NCBI RefSeq assembly: GCF_003670115.1
Contig: NZ_QQTY01000002.1
Coordinates: 496,001 to 560,000 of the forward strand
Length of the DNA stretch: 64,000 nucleotides
Reading direction: 5' to 3'
Source: Natronorubrum halophilum
GTDB taxonomy: Archaea > Halobacteriota > Halobacteria > Halobacteriales > Natrialbaceae
Every line of letters starts with the position of its first letter. Within the stretch, counting starts at the first letter, position 1. Made by a program: the position numbers and the translations under genes. Below are positions 16,818 through 24,738 of the stretch, piece after piece. Below the pieces are notes generated by a model. It was not told the origin of the DNA. It saw only the letters and a program-made list of their open reading frames with translations, and searched no databases.

Positions 16818-16916
16818 GCGCTCTCGGCTGCCGACCGACCTTTCGGGTCCGAACCTGTCTCCGACCCGAACCGACGTGAGGTGAGTACTTTTCACCGCTC
16901 CCGACGAGAATCGGAT

Positions 16917-18191
16917 ATGAGCACGACAGACCTCGTTTCGCTCCGCCGAGACCTCCACCAGCGACCCGAACCCGCCTGGCGAGAGTTCTACACGACCGCA
17001 CGGATCGTCGAGGAACTCGAGTCTCGACTCGACCTCGACGAACTCCACGTCGGTCCCGACGCCATCGCGGGCGAGCACCGCATGGCGGTCCCCGACGACG
17101 CCGAGCTGTCCGTCTGGTACGATCGAGCCAAGGAAGCCGGGGCCGACGAACGGATCCTCGAGCAACTCGAGGGAGGCTACACGGGCGCGGTCGCCGTCCT
17201 CGAGCGCGGCGAGGGTCCGACCGTCGGGCTTCGGGTCGATATCGACGCGCTCCCGGTCGAGGAGTCCGGCGAAACCGGCCACCTCCCCGCAGCGGAGGGC
17301 TTTCGCTCCCGACACGAGGGGGCGATGCACGCCTGTGGGCACGACGCCCACGCGACGATCGGTATCGGCGTGCTCGAGCAGGTCGCCGCGAGCGACTTTT
17401 CGGGGACGCTGAAGGTGTTCTTCCAGCCCGCAGAGGAAGTCGTCGGCGGCGGGAAATCGATGGCGAAAGGCGAGCACGTTCGAGACGTCGACTCGCTGCT
17501 CGCGGTCCACGTCGGACTCGATCACCCCACCGGCGAAATCGTCGCCGGTCTCGACGGCTTTCTGGCGGTTCGCCACCTCGAGGCGACGTTCACCGGCGAG
17601 GGCGCACACGCGGGCGGCCATCCCGAACAGGGCCGCAACGCGGTACAGGCGATGGCGACCGCCGTCCAGAATCTGTACGGCATTCCGCGCCACAACGACG
17701 GCAAGACACGGGTCAACGCGGGCGTCGTCGAGGGTGGCAGCGCCGCCAACGTCATCCCCGAGGAGGCGCGCATCCTCGCCGAGGTCCGTGGCGAGACGAC
17801 CGCGCTCATGGAGTACATGCACGATACTGCCCGCCACGTCATCCGGAGCGCCGCCGAGATGCACGAGTGCGAGGTCGCGTTCGGAATCGGCGCCGAGGCG
17901 CCGAGCGCGACGAGCGACCAGCGACTCGTCTCGATCGTCGCCGACGTCGCGGGCGAAACCGCAGGCGTCGAGCGCGTCCTCGAGCGCGACGAACTCGGCG
18001 GCAGCGAGGACGCGACTTTCCTCATGCGGACCGTTCAGGAAAACGGCGGCGACGCGTGCTACGTCGGCGTGGGAACGGATCACCCCGGCGGCCACCACAC
18101 CCCGACGTTTGACGTCGACGAAGCGAGCCTCGATCACGGGATCGACGTGCTCGCCGGTGCGATCGAACGGATCAGTCTCGAGGGCGTTTGA
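16917..18191 (+). CDS. M20 family amidohydrolase/peptidase
   Basis: A 424-residue metal-dependent amidohydrolase of the M20 (hippurate hydrolase, N-acyl-amino-acid hydrolase) type. Key motifs: LHQRPEPAWREF near the N terminus, HACGHDAHATIGIGVLEQ with metal ligands at about residues 138-145, the catalytic FFQPAEEVVGGGKSM segment with the EE base, and AEVRGET near the dimerisation domain. It should hydrolyse N-acyl amino acids or similar amides in the cytosol. Start ATG 16917 is preferred over an upstream in-frame GTG because it begins directly at the conserved helix. Confidence 0.92.
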   Translation: MSTTDLVSLRRDLHQRPEPAWREFYTTARIVEELESRLDLDELHVGPDAIAGEHRMAVPDDAELSVWYDRAKEAGADERILEQLEGGYTGAVAVLERGEGPTVGLRVDIDALPVEESGETGHLPAAEGFRSRHEGAMHACGHDAHATIGIGVLEQVAASDFSGTLKVFFQPAEEVVGGGKSMAKGEHVRDVDSLLAVHVGLDHPTGEIVAGLDGFLAVRHLEATFTGEGAHAGGHPEQGRNAVQAMATAVQNLYGIPRHNDGKTRVNAGVVEGGSAANVIPEEARILAEVRGETTALMEYMHDTARHVIRSAAEMHECEVAFGIGAEAPSATSDQRLVSIVADVAGETAGVERVLERDELGGSEDATFLMRTVQENGGDACYVGVGTDHPGGHHTPTFDVDEASLDHGIDVLAGAIERISLEGV

Positions 18192-18412
18192 GCCTCCGAC
18201 TCCCGAGATCTCCGTTTTACTGACTTCGCTTCGCGCTGCGCTGTCGAACGCTCCCCGTGACTCGAGCACGGCGGCCGGAATTCCTCCCAGCGAAACGAAC
18301 AGTTATAGTACGCGAAGAGTGTAGGCTGCAGGCAACGCGATCGGTTTGCGCCGGTCCATCGCGCCGCGGGCGTTTCGGACGGATTCCGAACTCGACGGCG
18401 CGCTCGATACCT

Positions 18413-19660
18413 ATGGGAGGAACAGCCAACCGCCGCGTCCGTCTCGGACTCTGGATCCGAATGCTCGCCGCGAGCGCGCTCTTGCTCGGTGCGCTCTTGC
18501 TCCTGCTCGTCGTCGAGTTCCTGTTCGTGTTGTTCTTCGGGGGGCTGGTCTACTGGTTCGCGCTCGGGACGATCTTCTCCGTGATCGCAGCGGTGCCGAC
18601 TGTCGCGGCCGTCCTCGGCGTCGGCTGCTACCTTGCGGTGTGTCTCGTCGGCTTCCACGCGTTCCGGGCCGCCCGCGCGGGCGACCTCGAGCACGGACCC
18701 GATACCGTTGCTACAGCGATGGGAACGTCGCTCGAATCCGTTCGCCGACGGTTGGGCGTTCGTGGGCGCGTCGCCGTCGCCGGAACCATGCTCGCGCTCG
18801 TGGCCGCGAGTCGCTGGCTCGTCGAGGCGGTCGGCGTCGAACTGTACTTCCTCCCCCTGACGATAGTCGCGGCCCTGTTCGCCGTCGTCTCGCACTCCGT
18901 TCACATCGCTCACGACGAACTGAACGGCGACGTCGCGGTGCTCCGAACGCTCGACGAGTCCGTCCACCTCTCTACCGACCTCGAGCGCGATCCCGAACTC
19001 GAGACGATCCGTCGGCGTGCCGATCGACTGGCGCGACAGGCCGGCGTTCCGACGCCGTCGATCGCGATCGCGGTGACGCGGACGCCGACGGCGCTCACCG
19101 TCGGCTATCGTCCCGCCGAGTCCACGATCGTGCTCTCACGCGGACTCGTCAAGGAACTCGACGAACGCCAACTCGAGGCCGTGTTGGCCCACGAACTCGC
19201 ACACGTGGTCAACCGGGATGCAGCCGTCATGTCGATCATGTCGATTCCGGCGGCGAAAGCCGAGGCGTTCGCCGAGCGGTACGACGGCGTCGGCTCCCTC
19301 CTGGTGCTCGCGCTGATGCTGCAGGGGCTCTCACGGTGGTGCGTCGTCGTCGTCGCTCGCCACCGGGAGTACGTCGCCGACGACGGTGCCGTCGCGATCA
19401 CGGGCGACCCGGCGGCGCTCGCGAGCGCCCTCGAGACGCTCGACCGGTCGGTCGCCCGGCGACCCGTGAGCGACCTGCGACGCCACCGCACCGCGGCCGC
19501 GTTCTCGATCGTGCCGCCGCCGTGGGAGGAACGCGGCGTTCTCGACCGTACGCGCCGGTTCGTCTCACGCCGGCTGTTCGGCACGCATCCACCGACCGAA
19601 AAGCGGATCGAACGGCTTCGGCCGGTGTCGATTTCCTCGGCAGTTGCGTCCGATCAGTAG
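18413..19660 (+). CDS. htpX: M48 family membrane metallopeptidase (HtpX-like)
   Basis: A 415-residue zinc protease of the HtpX/Ste24 type that degrades or processes membrane proteins. Four hydrophobic helices occupy about residues 8-50 and 45-75 and two more near 120-165. The zinc motif is HELAHVVNRD at about residues 260-269, and the following glutamate ligand lies in REYVADDGAVAI. After the ATG at 18413 the first helix starts. An upstream TATA-like TTATAG near 18302 would leave a leader of some 80 bases. Its stop codon overlaps the stop of the convergent DUF4397 gene by seven bases. Confidence 0.9.
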   Translation: MGGTANRRVRLGLWIRMLAASALLLGALLLLLVVEFLFVLFFGGLVYWFALGTIFSVIAAVPTVAAVLGVGCYLAVCLVGFHAFRAARAGDLEHGPDTVATAMGTSLESVRRRLGVRGRVAVAGTMLALVAASRWLVEAVGVELYFLPLTIVAALFAVVSHSVHIAHDELNGDVAVLRTLDESVHLSTDLERDPELETIRRRADRLARQAGVPTPSIAIAVTRTPTALTVGYRPAESTIVLSRGLVKELDERQLEAVLAHELAHVVNRDAAVMSIMSIPAAKAEAFAERYDGVGSLLVLALMLQGLSRWCVVVVARHREYVADDGAVAITGDPAALASALETLDRSVARRPVSDLRRHRTAAAFSIVPPPWEERGVLDRTRRFVSRRLFGTHPPTEKRIERLRPVSISSAVASDQ

Positions 19661-20442
19661 TCGTCGCCCTCGTAATCGACCACGACCTCGAGATCGAATG
19701 GCTCGTCTGCGGGTGCGCTCTCGGGTTCGAGGTACCCCACGGCGAACGCCGTGTAGACGGTTCCGGCCGCGGGCTCGATGTCGAAGGTCGCAACGACGTC
19801 GCCGTCGTTGTCGTCGGTCGCAGCCCGAACCTCGAGCGTGTACGTACCCGGGGCGACCTCGACGGCCGCTGTGTCGCCGAAGGCGACGTTCTCGAACAGG
19901 ACCGTCTCGCCGTCTCCTACCGTGACGTCGACCGCGGGAGCGTCGGGCGAGGCGTGAACGAGGCGGATTCGAGCGTCGTCACCGGGGCCGCTCAGGTCGT
20001 CTTCGAGGACGGCCGCCTCGAAGGGCTGGGTTTCCTCGCCGAGTTCGCCCAGTGCGGCGATGGTGTAGTCGCCGTCGCCGACCTCGACCTGGTCGTCGAA
20101 GACGACGGTGTCGGCGTCTCCGGCGGCCGTGATCATCACGTCGTACGTCTCGGGCGGGAGTTCGAGGTACTCGCTGACGGTTCGGTAGGGCACGTCCTCG
20201 AGGACGGCGTCGCCGTCGACCCAGACGTCGACGTTCGGCGCGTCGGGTGAGAGATGGGCAACGCGGACGCCCGCGTTCTCCTCCATCCCGTCGTCCTCCA
20301 TTCCGTCGTCCGTTTCGTTATCCATTCCACCGTCGGTCATCTCGTCGTCCGTATCGTCGCCACCCATGCAGCCGGCGAGCGCGATTCCACCTGTAGTTCC
20401 GATCAGTGTCAGTGCGTGCCGGCGCGTGTGGTTTTGTGACAT
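19654..20442 (-). CDS. DUF4397 domain Tat lipoprotein
   Basis: A 262-residue exported lipoprotein: N terminus HTRRHALTLIGTTGGIALAGC with twin arginines and lipobox cysteine C25, then an Asp/Met/Gly-rich linker (residues 26-58), then two DUF4397 repeats, the first from GVRVAHLSPDAPNVDVWVDG and the second from RIRLVHASPDAPAVDVTVGDG. DUF4397 domains are beta-sandwich modules of unknown ligand on prokaryotic cell surfaces. The ATG at 20442 directly follows an in-frame GTG at 20445. Upstream, 282 bases hold a set of hairpins. Confidence 0.88.
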   Translation of the reverse strand: MSQNHTRRHALTLIGTTGGIALAGCMGGDDTDDEMTDGGMDNETDDGMEDDGMEENAGVRVAHLSPDAPNVDVWVDGDAVLEDVPYRTVSEYLELPPETYDVMITAAGDADTVVFDDQVEVGDGDYTIAALGELGEETQPFEAAVLEDDLSGPGDDARIRLVHASPDAPAVDVTVGDGETVLFENVAFGDTAAVEVAPGTYTLEVRAATDDNDGDVVATFDIEPAAGTVYTAFAVGYLEPESAPADEPFDLEVVVDYEGDDY

Positions 20443-20558
20443 CACAACACGTTACTTGAGGGGCAGAAAAGTCGAAAGTCCCTAGCAGAGTAGGGCTACA
20501 ATCGCAAGATCAGACATGTAAAGCGATGTTAGATTTGTCGAGGGAGATCGCCCTGTGC

Positions 20559-20701
20559 GGCAGCGTTGCTGCCGTCAGCGCGACAGACCGTGGTTCGAAA
20601 GATGCCGAAGGCGTCTTTCGTCACTAAGCGGAGCGAAACCCTGTGGGGTCCAAAAGAGCCTCCGACTCTTTTGAAGATCACGAGAGAGCGGAACTCTCTC
20701 G
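20559..20701. repeat. Cluster of five consecutive hairpins
   Basis: Within 143 bases there are five perfect or near-perfect stem-loops in a row: GGCAGC-GTT-GCTGCC (20559-20573); an 11-base stem with three-base loop, arms CGAAAGATGCC and GGCGTCTTTCG, one G-T pair (20596-20620); ACCC-TGTG-GGGT (20638-20649); arms CAAAAGAG and CTCTTTTG, seven-base loop (20651-20673); and arms CGAGAGAG and CTCTCTCG, five-base loop (20681-20701). They lie just downstream of the geranylgeranyl reductase gene and upstream of the DUF4397 gene. Chance occurrence of all five is unlikely. Possible roles: a terminator or processing block, a small RNA, or a multiply folded repeat element. Confidence 0.6.
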
Positions 20702-20724
20702 AACGACAGAGTAAAACGCCGGTG

Positions 20725-22131
20725 TTAGTATTTGGGCTCCGCTCCGGTCGTCTCGTAGACCTGCTCCATCAACTGGTCGCGGCGGTCCTGCCAGCCCGAG
20801 AGCCCCGCGGGACTGGTCGGATACTGCTCGTAGTGGGCCAGCAGGTCGTCGGCGCAGCGTTTCGTCTGGTAGAGGTTCCAGATGGTGCCCCAGTGGCCGC
20901 GGCTCTTGAGTAGGGCCTCGAGCTTGAGCTTCAGGCCGATGTCCGTGCTCCCCGAGTAGAGCGCCTCGGCGAGTTTGTCGCCGGGCATCGCGGCGAGCAA
21001 GCCCATCAGGTCGTCGACGTCGACGGCCGTCGAGAGGATGTTGTAGACGTCGAGTGCGGCGTAGCGAGCGCCGAAGTGGTCCATGACGCGCTCGTTGTAC
21101 TTCCAGAAGGTGGCCTCGCTGTAGTCGCCGGTCTCGAGCGCTTCGATCGCCTGGTCGGCGGCGTACTTGCCGCCGTAGGCCGCGCCGGCGATGCCGCCGC
21201 CGGTGGTCGGGTTGACGTGACCCGCGGCGTCGCCGACGGCCATGTAGCCGGGGTGGACCGCGGAGTCGTAGGGCCGCCGCGTCGGAAGGGCTGCACCGAG
21301 TTTGTCCTCGACTTTCGCGCCCTCGAACTCGGGGCGGTTCTCGAGGTCGCGTTTGAGGTCGTCGACGAGGTGCATCGGTTCTTCGGTCATCTGGAAGCCC
21401 AGGCCGGCGTTGATCTCGGTGTCCGTCCGCGGGAAGTACCAGAGGTACCCCGCGGCGCGTTCGGTCGGCTTGAACACGAGGGCGTCGTGCCACTCGACGG
21501 GTTCCTCGACGTGGACGATCTCGCGGTAGGCCGAACAGAAGTGCGAGTAGTTGACGTTGGTGTCGAACGTCGACTCCGAGAAGTCGACGTGGTCCTGCAA
21601 CACCGAGAGCGATCCCGCGGCGTCGATGACGATATCGGCCTCGTAGCTGATCGGGTCCCCCTTTCGGATGGCTTCGACCCCCGTCACGCGGCCGTCGTCG
21701 GCCTGCGTGACGGTTTTGACGACCGTGTCGTACTTGAATTCGACACCGGTGTCTTCGGCGCCGTCGATGATCCGACGGCCGTACTCCCAGCGGTCGATGA
21801 CCGCCAGTTCGCCGGGCACCGGAATCTCGAGGACGGTGTCCTCCTGTGGGATCTCGAAGCGGCCGTGATCGACGCCCGTGTTGGTGAAGGCGGGCTCGAG
21901 TTTCGACTTCGGGATCGCCTCGGGGAAGGCATCCGCGCCCTTGAGTGCGTCTCCACAGGCGATGTGGCCCGCTTCCTCCTCGGACTTGCGCTCGAGGATG
22001 ACGACATCGTATCCTTCGCGTGCGACGGTCGCTGCAGCGTAACATCCTGCAGTCCCGGCACCGACGACGACCACGTCCGGCGAGCGGGTTTCGGATGCGG
22101 TCGTCGCGGCCGACTGCTCCTGCGTGCTCAT
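20725..22131 (-). CDS. Geranylgeranyl reductase family flavoprotein
   Basis: FAD-dependent reductase that saturates the geranylgeranyl chains of archaeal membrane lipids. The 468-residue protein has the dinucleotide-binding VVVVGAGTAGCYAAATVAREGYDVVILERK (residues about 20-50), the family CGDAL motif after the helix, the substrate signature YLWYFPRTDTEINAGLGF, and the second FAD motif GYMAVGDAAGHVNPTTGGGI. It is predicted to act on the cytosolic membrane face using reduced ferredoxin. The ATG at 22131 is the first start that begins the conserved region. Its promoter region is shared with the divergent ferredoxin gene; downstream lies the hairpin cluster. Confidence 0.92.
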   Translation of the reverse strand: MSTQEQSAATTASETRSPDVVVVGAGTAGCYAAATVAREGYDVVILERKSEEEAGHIACGDALKGADAFPEAIPKSKLEPAFTNTGVDHGRFEIPQEDTVLEIPVPGELAVIDRWEYGRRIIDGAEDTGVEFKYDTVVKTVTQADDGRVTGVEAIRKGDPISYEADIVIDAAGSLSVLQDHVDFSESTFDTNVNYSHFCSAYREIVHVEEPVEWHDALVFKPTERAAGYLWYFPRTDTEINAGLGFQMTEEPMHLVDDLKRDLENRPEFEGAKVEDKLGAALPTRRPYDSAVHPGYMAVGDAAGHVNPTTGGGIAGAAYGGKYAADQAIEALETGDYSEATFWKYNERVMDHFGARYAALDVYNILSTAVDVDDLMGLLAAMPGDKLAEALYSGSTDIGLKLKLEALLKSRGHWGTIWNLYQTKRCADDLLAHYEQYPTSPAGLSGWQDRRDQLMEQVYETTGAEPKY

Positions 22132-22157
22132 ACACACATGATCCACACCACGGGAAG

Positions 22158-22167
22158 AAAACGTTTT
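22158..22167 (-). promoter_or_regulatory. Palindrome at the geranylgeranyl reductase promoter
   Basis: AAAACGTTTT is a perfect 10-base palindrome 27-36 bases before the reductase ATG, overlapping a TATA-like ATAAAA on the minus strand. It may be part of the core promoter, an operator, or both. Confidence 0.35.
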
Positions 22168-22346
22168 ATGTGTGATTTGTTGGGCTGACGGGGGCGAAAC
22201 CGGGAGACGACGTCCGGGTTCGTGCCGGTTCGACCGTTCGGGCGGGCTCACGCCACCGAACGGGTTCCAGAAATCGAGTCTCGTTGTCCCTATCACAACA
22301 GATCGGGGAATAAAGAGTTTTAGTGCGGTCTTTCGTAGCGGCCTGT

Positions 22347-22679
22347 ATGACAGAGTACACGATCGAGTTCGTCGGAACGGGCGAGACGATCACCTGCACC
22401 GACAAACAGACGATCCTCAGTCGCTGTCTCGAGGAGGGCATCGCCCAAGAGTACTCCTGCCGGGTTGGGATGTGTCTGGCCTGTTCGGCCGAGATTCTCG
22501 AGGGCGAGATCACCCAGCCCGCGGCGCGGGGGCTGACGGAGGAGGAAGCCGAGAACTACGCGCTCACCTGTATGGCGCGCCCGCAGTCGGATCTCAAACT
22601 CGATCGGGGCAAGTACCCGCCGAGCATCGAGGGGGACCTCGCAGGCGGCGCAAACGACGGTGCGGTCGCCGACGACTGA
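22347..22679 (+). CDS. 2Fe-2S ferredoxin
   Basis: A 110-residue plant-type ferredoxin. The four cluster ligands are C38, C43 and C46 in SCRVGMCLACSAEI and C75 in LTCMARP, the standard C-x4-C-x2-C-x28-C pattern. The N-terminal TEYTIEFVGTGETITCTDKQTIL is the beta-grasp start, and the acidic C-terminal tail is a halophilic addition. It is divergent from the geranylgeranyl reductase gene, which makes it a good candidate electron donor. A TTTTAGT about 24-30 bases before ATG 22347 is the likely TATA element, giving a leaderless mRNA. Confidence 0.94.
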   Translation: MTEYTIEFVGTGETITCTDKQTILSRCLEEGIAQEYSCRVGMCLACSAEILEGEITQPAARGLTEEEAENYALTCMARPQSDLKLDRGKYPPSIEGDLAGGANDGAVADD

Positions 22680-22685
22680 GATCCG

Positions 22686-23873
22686 TTACTCTGCAACCGC
22701 ACAGTTGTTCGGCCCGAGTTCGAGTTCGAACGCCGTCTCTTCGTCGATATCCTCGAGTCCGAGATTCGCCGCCACGATGCGCTCGTGGTTGGCCGGTCGT
22801 GTCGGGAGATCGTTCGTCGTGTGAGTGACGAACTCGTCTTCGTCCATCGAGAGCGTTGCGAGCCGATCGCGCAGGGCCTCGAGTCGGATGGCGTACGTTC
22901 CGTCCGCCCGCGGCTCGGCGGCGTCGCTGTAGTGACCCGGTGAGATCGTCATCCCGTTCGGCTGTACGAGGACGCGATCCCGAACGCTCTCGTACAACCG
23001 TCGAGCGGCGGCGGCCGCACCGGCGTCGCCGCGTTCCAGATCTGGTCGACCGACACCCTCGAGAAACAGCGCGTCGCCGGTGAACAGGATACCGGAATCA
23101 CCGCCCTCGAGACGAAGCGAAATCGATTCGGTCGTGTGGCCCGGCGTCGCCATCGCGGTCAGCGTTGCGTCCCCGACGTGAAGTTCGTCGCCGTCCTCGA
23201 GGGTCGCCGCGTCGAACGTCAGCCCGCGATCCGTCGCCCCTACTGGGACGACCGCGGCCGCACTGGTCCGTTCCGCGAGCGTGCGGACGCCGCTGACGTG
23301 ATCCGCGTGGACGTGCGTGTCGATGGCGTACCGGATCTCCGCGTCCCGCTCGTCGGCAGCGGCGACGTACCGGTCGGCGAACGCTCGAAGCGGATCGATC
23401 ACCGCCGCCTCGCCGCCGCTGTAAATCGCGTACGCGAGACATCCGCTCGAGGGGCGGTCGTACTGCACCACCGTCGCGGGCGCGTCAACGTCGAGTTCGC
23501 GAGCAACGTAGAGGTCGGCCCAGGCGTCCATTCCGCCGGCGAGGTTGCGCGCCTCGATGCCCGCTTCCCGGAGGAGGCCGACGGCGTGTGCACTCGCTTC
23601 GCCGTGGCCACAGACCGCGAGGATCGGTTCCTCGAGATCGGACACGAGGTCGGTCACGTCGCCGGTGGCCTGGGCCTGAACGAATTTCATGTGCGGAATC
23701 TGGACGGCCTCGACCCCGTCGCCTGCGAGGTGCCAGCGCTCGAACTCGTCGCGGTCGCGGACGTCGAGGACGGTCATGGAATCGTCGGATCGAAGGCGGT
23801 CGGCCAGCGCGCCGGGAGCGATGGAGGGCGTTTCGTCGGCCGATCGCTCGTCGGCATCGTTCCGGTCGGTCAT
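22686..23873 (-). CDS. Rhodanese-MBL fusion (persulfide dioxygenase-like)
   Basis: A 395-residue two-domain protein. Residues about 15-115 are a rhodanese domain with the active cysteine in ILAVCGHGEASAHAVGLLREAGIEA. Residues about 125-370 are a metallo-beta-lactamase domain with the iron-binding THVHADHVSG motif, ATPGHTTESISL and FTGDALFLEGVGRPDLERGDA, which is the ETHE1 (persulfide dioxygenase) signature. Such fusions process glutathione or protein persulfides in sulfide detoxification; haloarchaea may use another thiol. The ATG at 23873 precedes an acidic N-terminal stretch. Convergent with the ferredoxin gene, six bases from its stop. Confidence 0.9.
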   Translation of the reverse strand: MTDRNDADERSADETPSIAPGALADRLRSDDSMTVLDVRDRDEFERWHLAGDGVEAVQIPHMKFVQAQATGDVTDLVSDLEEPILAVCGHGEASAHAVGLLREAGIEARNLAGGMDAWADLYVARELDVDAPATVVQYDRPSSGCLAYAIYSGGEAAVIDPLRAFADRYVAAADERDAEIRYAIDTHVHADHVSGVRTLAERTSAAAVVPVGATDRGLTFDAATLEDGDELHVGDATLTAMATPGHTTESISLRLEGGDSGILFTGDALFLEGVGRPDLERGDAGAAAAARRLYESVRDRVLVQPNGMTISPGHYSDAAEPRADGTYAIRLEALRDRLATLSMDEDEFVTHTTNDLPTRPANHERIVAANLGLEDIDEETAFELELGPNNCAVAE

Positions 23874-23961
23874 GGCAGTCGATACGCGTTCTCGGCGGTT
23901 AAAGTCGTGGCCGGGTCGGACTGTCACCAACGTTCAACAGGCTCCGCGGTGTCGTCTCGGT

Positions 23962-24594
23962 ATGGACGCCGCCGAATTTCGGGACTCAGTCGAAGAATCG
24001 ATGTCCGACGAACTCGAGCGACTCGGATCGTCGAAACTCCTCGTTGCGCTCACCGACGCGGACCTGACCGAGAAGACGGTCCTTCGGACGGTTGCGAACA
24101 GCGAACGCGCCGCCATGGAGACCTTCGAATCGTGGGCCGATGACGAGGAACACACGGACGCACGGGACGCCTTCGCCGACTGTTACGATCAAGAGCGCGA
24201 ACACTACGATCGAGTCGTGGCTTTCCTCGCTGACGAGTACGAAGCCGACGCGGACGCCGGCGAACTGCACGATCGGCTTCGATCGCTCGAGACGACGGCG
24301 GCCCGCCTCGGCGGGCTCGTCGGTCGATCGCTGATCGGCGAACGGACGCACCTGCAGGTCGTGAGCTTCTTCGTCAACGAAGGAGACGAGCGGCGCGCCG
24401 ACGTTTTCCGGGAGCTGCGGACCGAAACCGCGGCCCAGGGTGATCGGGCAGCCGAACTGCTCGAGACGGTCTGTAAAGAGACCGAGGACTGGAATCGCGC
24501 ACGGACGGCCGCCGAGGAAGCCATCGACGCCGCCTACGATGCGTACGCGGACTCGATGGATGACCTCGGCCTCGATCCCAAACCGATCTGTTGA
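23962..24594 (+). CDS. Ferritin-like/rubrerythrin-type helical protein
   Basis: A 210-residue, fully helical acidic protein. Two helix pairs carry possible metal ligands: AAMETFESWADDEEHTDARDAFADCYDQEREHYDRV (E-R-E-H pair) and LIGERTHLQVVSFFVNEGDERRADVFRELR, together reminiscent of the E/ExxH pairs of a ferritin-like four-helix bundle. I recall the same family labelled a transcription antitermination protein in some haloarchaeal annotations; the sequence does not settle which. No DNA-binding motif is obvious. Start ATG 23962 is the only good one. It follows the divergent rhodanese-MBL gene by about 90 bases. Confidence 0.65.
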   Translation: MDAAEFRDSVEESMSDELERLGSSKLLVALTDADLTEKTVLRTVANSERAAMETFESWADDEEHTDARDAFADCYDQEREHYDRVVAFLADEYEADADAGELHDRLRSLETTAARLGGLVGRSLIGERTHLQVVSFFVNEGDERRADVFRELRTETAAQGDRAAELLETVCKETEDWNRARTAAEEAIDAAYDAYADSMDDLGLDPKPIC

Positions 24595-24738
24595 ACGGTA
24601 GCGGGACGGATCGATCCAGGATACTCGACGAATCGAACGACTGGTCGGACGGAAAACGATAGACGAACACTGGGCTCGAATTCTTCGCTGCCACCGGACG
24701 CGTCGACCGATCAATCGAGACGACGATCGCAAGTGGCG

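Noticed and set aside
16389-18269. Antisense frame of about 626 codons across the M20 peptidase and S10-like genes
   Set aside because: Both sense genes have complete motifs; the antisense product has none.
21076-22188. Open frame antisense to the geranylgeranyl reductase
   Set aside because: Shadow of a gene with intact FAD motifs; repetitive Val/Gly/Arg composition.
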